Source: an uncultured Clostridia bacterium (GTDB taxonomy: Bacteria; Bacillota; Clostridia; Christensenellales; Aristaeellaceae). From it: a stretch of DNA of 7,832 bases. Of this stretch, positions 6,369 to 7,832 are shown piece by piece (the stretch's first letter is position 1; each line of letters begins with the position of its first letter). The notes under the pieces were generated by a model, which saw nothing but the letters and a program-made list of their open reading frames with translations, ran no database searches and was not told where the DNA came from. Location of the stretch: NCBI GenBank assembly GCA_934647305.1, contig CAKUFI010000103.1, forward strand, positions 1 to 7,832. The letters are read 5' to 3'. Position numbers and translations under genes: made by a program.

Positions 6369-6493
6369 CTGTTCCGTAGTTCTCGTGGGGCAGTTACCCC
6401 GAGTTTTCCGACCACGAAGTACCCTGAGGCTCTAATCTATGGCCGAAGGGTACGTGTGGCCGGCGCTAGCAGTTGGCTGCAGGCACTGCCTGC
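6369..6493 (+). repeat. Hairpin repeat element, variant I, running into the methyltransferase gene
   Basis: The 7-bp hairpin 6369-6393 (CTGTTCC with GGGGCAG, two G-T pairs) has loop GTAGTTCTCGT. The long hairpin 6419-6453 has loop TCTAATCTATG; its outer stem is GTACCCT with AGGGTAC where the array copies have GAATCCT with AGGATTC, a double compensated change. One short hairpin, 6479-6493, completes it. The last part overlaps the 3' end of the minus-strand methyltransferase gene (stop codon 6466-6468). Confidence 0.8.
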
Positions 6494-7302
6494 CGGCGCT
6501 GACGGTCGATTTCGTAGAGGCAGATGGAGGCGGCGCAGCCCGCGTTGAGGGAGGACGCGCTGCCCTGGATGGGGATTTTGGCGAGCACGTCGCAGTACTC
6601 CTTCCAGCCCTTGGACAGGCCGAAGGTCTCGTTGCCGACGAGCAGCAGCGTGGGGCCAGTCAGGTCGACCTCCTCGAGCAGGCAGGTTCCGTGCGCGCTG
6701 GTGCCCACGATGTTCAGGCGCACCGGCAGCGACGCCGCCCAGTCGAGCGCGTCCTGCATCGACTCGAGCGCGGCGAACGGCCGGGCGAACAGCGTGCCGA
6801 TGGTGGCGCGCAGGCACTGCGGATCGTAAAAGTCGGCCGCGTGGCCGGTGGTCAGCACGCCGCAGGCACCGAACGCGTCGGCCGAGCGGATCAGCGTGCC
6901 CAGGTTGCCCGGCCCCTGCGGGCGGTCAAAGAGCACGAAGAGCGGGTTGGGCTGAGACTGCGCGGCCTGAGTCAGGCGCTGAAGACCGTCGGTGCGCTGC
7001 CTGAGCAGGGCGATCAGCTCACACGGGTTTTCGCGGTCGCTCAGCTCGGCGTGCAGCTCGGGCGACATCTCGTAGATCACCTCGGGCCGCGCCTTGGCCA
7101 GCATGTCCTGCGCCCAGCCGGACAGCCGCCTGCCGCCCGCATAGGCCATCGCGGCAAACTGCCAGCCGTGGGCAATCGCCTGTTCAATCGGATGCACGCC
7201 CTCCAGAAACATCAGCTTCTGCTGCGTGCGCTTTTCACGGTTGCGCTTCAGGGTTTCGAATCGCTGAAACTCCGCCGAGCGCGAATACATCTGCTTAATC
7301 AT
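6466..7302 (-). CDS. SpoU/TrmH family RNA 2'-O-ribose methyltransferase
   Basis: 278 residues, normal for TrmH-like rRNA/tRNA methyltransferases with an N-terminal substrate-binding domain. That domain is marked by the FLEGVHPIEQAI segment (about 32-43). The SPOUT trefoil-knot catalytic domain begins near 120: motif 1 FDRPQGPGNLGTLIRSADAFG (N133, R139), motif 2 LVGNETFGLS (E225), motif 3 IPIQGSASSLNAGCAAS (243-259) with the SLN step at 251-253. These use S-adenosylmethionine to methylate a ribose 2'-OH; the target RNA cannot be told from sequence. I use ATG at 7302, preceded by AGAAAGG at a rather long distance; GTG at 7311 is possible. An in-frame extension upstream runs through the repeats and promoter and is not real. 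The last ten residues (269-278, RRQAVPAANC) and the stop are encoded by a hairpin repeat element, so the native tail was probably different. Confidence 0.88.
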   Translation of the reverse strand: MIKQMYSRSAEFQRFETLKRNREKRTQQKLMFLEGVHPIEQAIAHGWQFAAMAYAGGRRLSGWAQDMLAKARPEVIYEMSPELHAELSDRENPCELIALLRQRTDGLQRLTQAAQSQPNPLFVLFDRPQGPGNLGTLIRSADAFGACGVLTTGHAADFYDPQCLRATIGTLFARPFAALESMQDALDWAASLPVRLNIVGTSAHGTCLLEEVDLTGPTLLLVGNETFGLSKGWKEYCDVLAKIPIQGSASSLNAGCAASICLYEIDRQRRQAVPAANC

Positions 7303-7344
7303 CTGCTTCACAGCGCCTTTCTTCAGGATCTTTCCAATACCCAC

Positions 7345-7373
7345 ATTATACCACATCCGCCGCCCGCAGACAA
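7345..7373 (-). promoter_or_regulatory. Promoter of the methyltransferase gene
   Basis: On the minus strand, TTGTCT (7373-7368) and TATAAT (7350-7345) are separated by exactly 17 bases, with TGG directly before the -10 (extended -10). The transcript would start near 7338, about 36 bases before the start codon. The -35 box lies 5 bases from the end of the neighbouring short-hairpin run. Confidence 0.8.
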
Positions 7374-7378
7374 GCCGG

Positions 7379-7590
7379 GCAGGCTGAGCCTGGTCGGCAG
7401 GCTGAGCCTGCACCCACTTGCTGCCGGCAGGCTGAGCCTGCACCCACCTGCTGCCGGCAGGCTGAGCCTGCACCCACCTGCTGCCGCCGGACAGAACACG
7501 AAATCAGCCGCCATACATTAGAGCGGCTGATTTCTTCGTTTTTGGAAAGCTCAGGGATACCGCCCTACAAGAGCCATGGCGAACGCCGGA
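7379..7590 (-). repeat. Hairpin repeat element, variant I, minus orientation, with 30-bp tandem repeats
   Basis: Three almost identical 30-bp units occupy 7396-7425, 7426-7455 and 7456-7485 (one base differs), each holding GCAGGCTGAGCCTGC. A fourth, shortened copy is at 7379-7393, 18 bp from the next, with a 12-bp loss. The long hairpin is 7500-7534: a perfect 12-bp stem and, on the minus strand, loop TCTAATGTATG. Further out (7535 to about 7590) the sequence still aligns with the conserved leader of the array units, including an ATGGCTCTTGT block matching GTAGCTCTTGT, but its own hairpin is decayed. The element ends next to the methyltransferase promoter. Confidence 0.8.
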
Positions 7591-7621
7591 AGGAGGTTGC
7601 GCCTTTCCTGTACGCAAAACC

Positions 7622-7648
7622 AGCCGCCCTGCGCAATGCAGAGCGGCT
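7622..7648 (-). terminator. Possible weak terminator or repeat hairpin
   Basis: AGCCGC (7622-7627) pairs with GCGGCT (7643-7648), and CTGC (7629-7632) with GCAG (7638-7641), with a C-A mismatch between. On the minus strand GG and TTTT follow, so it could end a transcript entering from the right of the window. The T-run is short, and it may instead be another dispersed hairpin. Confidence 0.3.
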
Positions 7649-7668
7649 CAGACTGTCAAAAAACCCCC

Positions 7669-7684
7669 GGAGAGCTCGAGAGGG
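7669..7684. repeat. Right copy of a 16-bp long-range inverted repeat
   Basis: GGAGAGCTCGAGAGGG matches 3621-3636 exactly in reverse complement. Here part of it is also the left arm of a perfect 10-bp hairpin (7676-7685 with 7690-7699, loop CGCA) that the left copy lacks. Confidence 0.6.
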
Positions 7685-7743
7685 TCGCAACCCTCTCGAA
7701 CTTTCAATCATGCCCAGCGGCGTGTACGGTGGGCACGGGACGT

Positions 7744-7831
7744 TTTTTGCGCCGAAAAATCTCATTTTCCAGAGCAAAAATCGTTTCCTTGCAGTTTTTG
7801 CGCCCGGAAATCTCTTAGATTTCAGCAAAAA
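7744..7831. repeat. Pair of 37-base nested hairpins
   Basis: Two units, 7744-7780 and 7795-7831, are each 37 bases with the same outer arms TTTTTGC and GCAAAAA. The inner arms differ but pair in each: AAAAT with ATTTT (loop CTC) in the first, GAAATCT with AGATTTC (loop CTT) in the second. They are 51 bp apart start to start. No gene is visible in 7591-7832; small open frames there lack ribosome binding sites and known motifs. Confidence 0.6.
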
Positions 7832-7832
7832 C

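Noticed and set aside
7303..7473. N-terminal extension of the methyltransferase into the repeat units
   Set aside because: It would be translated across the TATAAT/TTGTCT promoter and the 30-bp repeats (peptide rich in VQAQPAGS); the transcript starts after this region.
7396..7485. CRISPR array
   Set aside because: The 30-bp units are directly adjacent and nearly identical with no unique spacers, and no cas gene is near.
7565..7828. 87-codon minus-strand open frame at the right edge
   Set aside because: It runs through several inverted repeats, has no ribosome binding site or recognisable domain, and its Arg/Ser-rich composition fits translated non-coding DNA.

Overview
The window looks like chromosomal DNA from a GC-rich, low-copy Gram-positive of the Clostridia (Christensenellales or Oscillospirales-like; order-level placement is a guess). 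The signs are strong AGGAGG-type ribosome binding sites, TATAAT/TTGNNN promoters, an LCP cell-wall ligase next to a YdcF/DUF218 protein, a C_GCAxxG_C_C family protein and a GH127 glycosidase. There is no phage, plasmid, transposase, CRISPR, tRNA or rRNA gene.

Layout. 1-124: intergenic tail with three back-to-back hairpins. 125-3053, minus strand: a likely two-gene operon of a cytoplasmic GH127 (DUF1680) beta-L-arabinofuranosidase-like enzyme followed by a secreted protein of four PepSY repeats. 3054-3157: a short divergent promoter region. 3158-3604, plus: a small C_GCAxxG_C_C redox-type protein. 3605-4370: about 770 bases with no gene, filled by a modular hairpin repeat array. 4434-6131, plus: a two-gene envelope operon (LCP protein, then membrane-anchored DUF218 protein) with its own promoter and a strong terminator at 6153-6190. 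6206-6493: more elements of the same repeat family, overlapping the end of the next gene. 6466-7302, minus: a SpoU/TrmH-family RNA 2'-O-methyltransferase with a clear promoter. 7379-about 7590: another member of the repeat family, on the minus strand. 7591-7832: no gene, but several hairpins, including a matched pair of 37-base hairpins at the right edge.

The genes themselves are ordinary. The unusual content is the intergenic repeat family. It contains eight long hairpins (12-bp stems) whose 11-base loop always fits TYYAATBKATG while the stem sequences change in a compensated way. It also has at least 17 short triloop hairpins, often at an exact 30-bp period, whose stems co-vary too, and a third hairpin type just upstream of the long one. 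Composite units differ from each other by whole 30-bp modules. Arrays stop a few bases short of the -35 boxes of two genes, and one copy supplies the stop codon of the methyltransferase. I do not recognise this as a named element; its architecture recalls pneumococcal BOX elements (head module, variable number of internal modules) but the sequences are different as far as I can tell.
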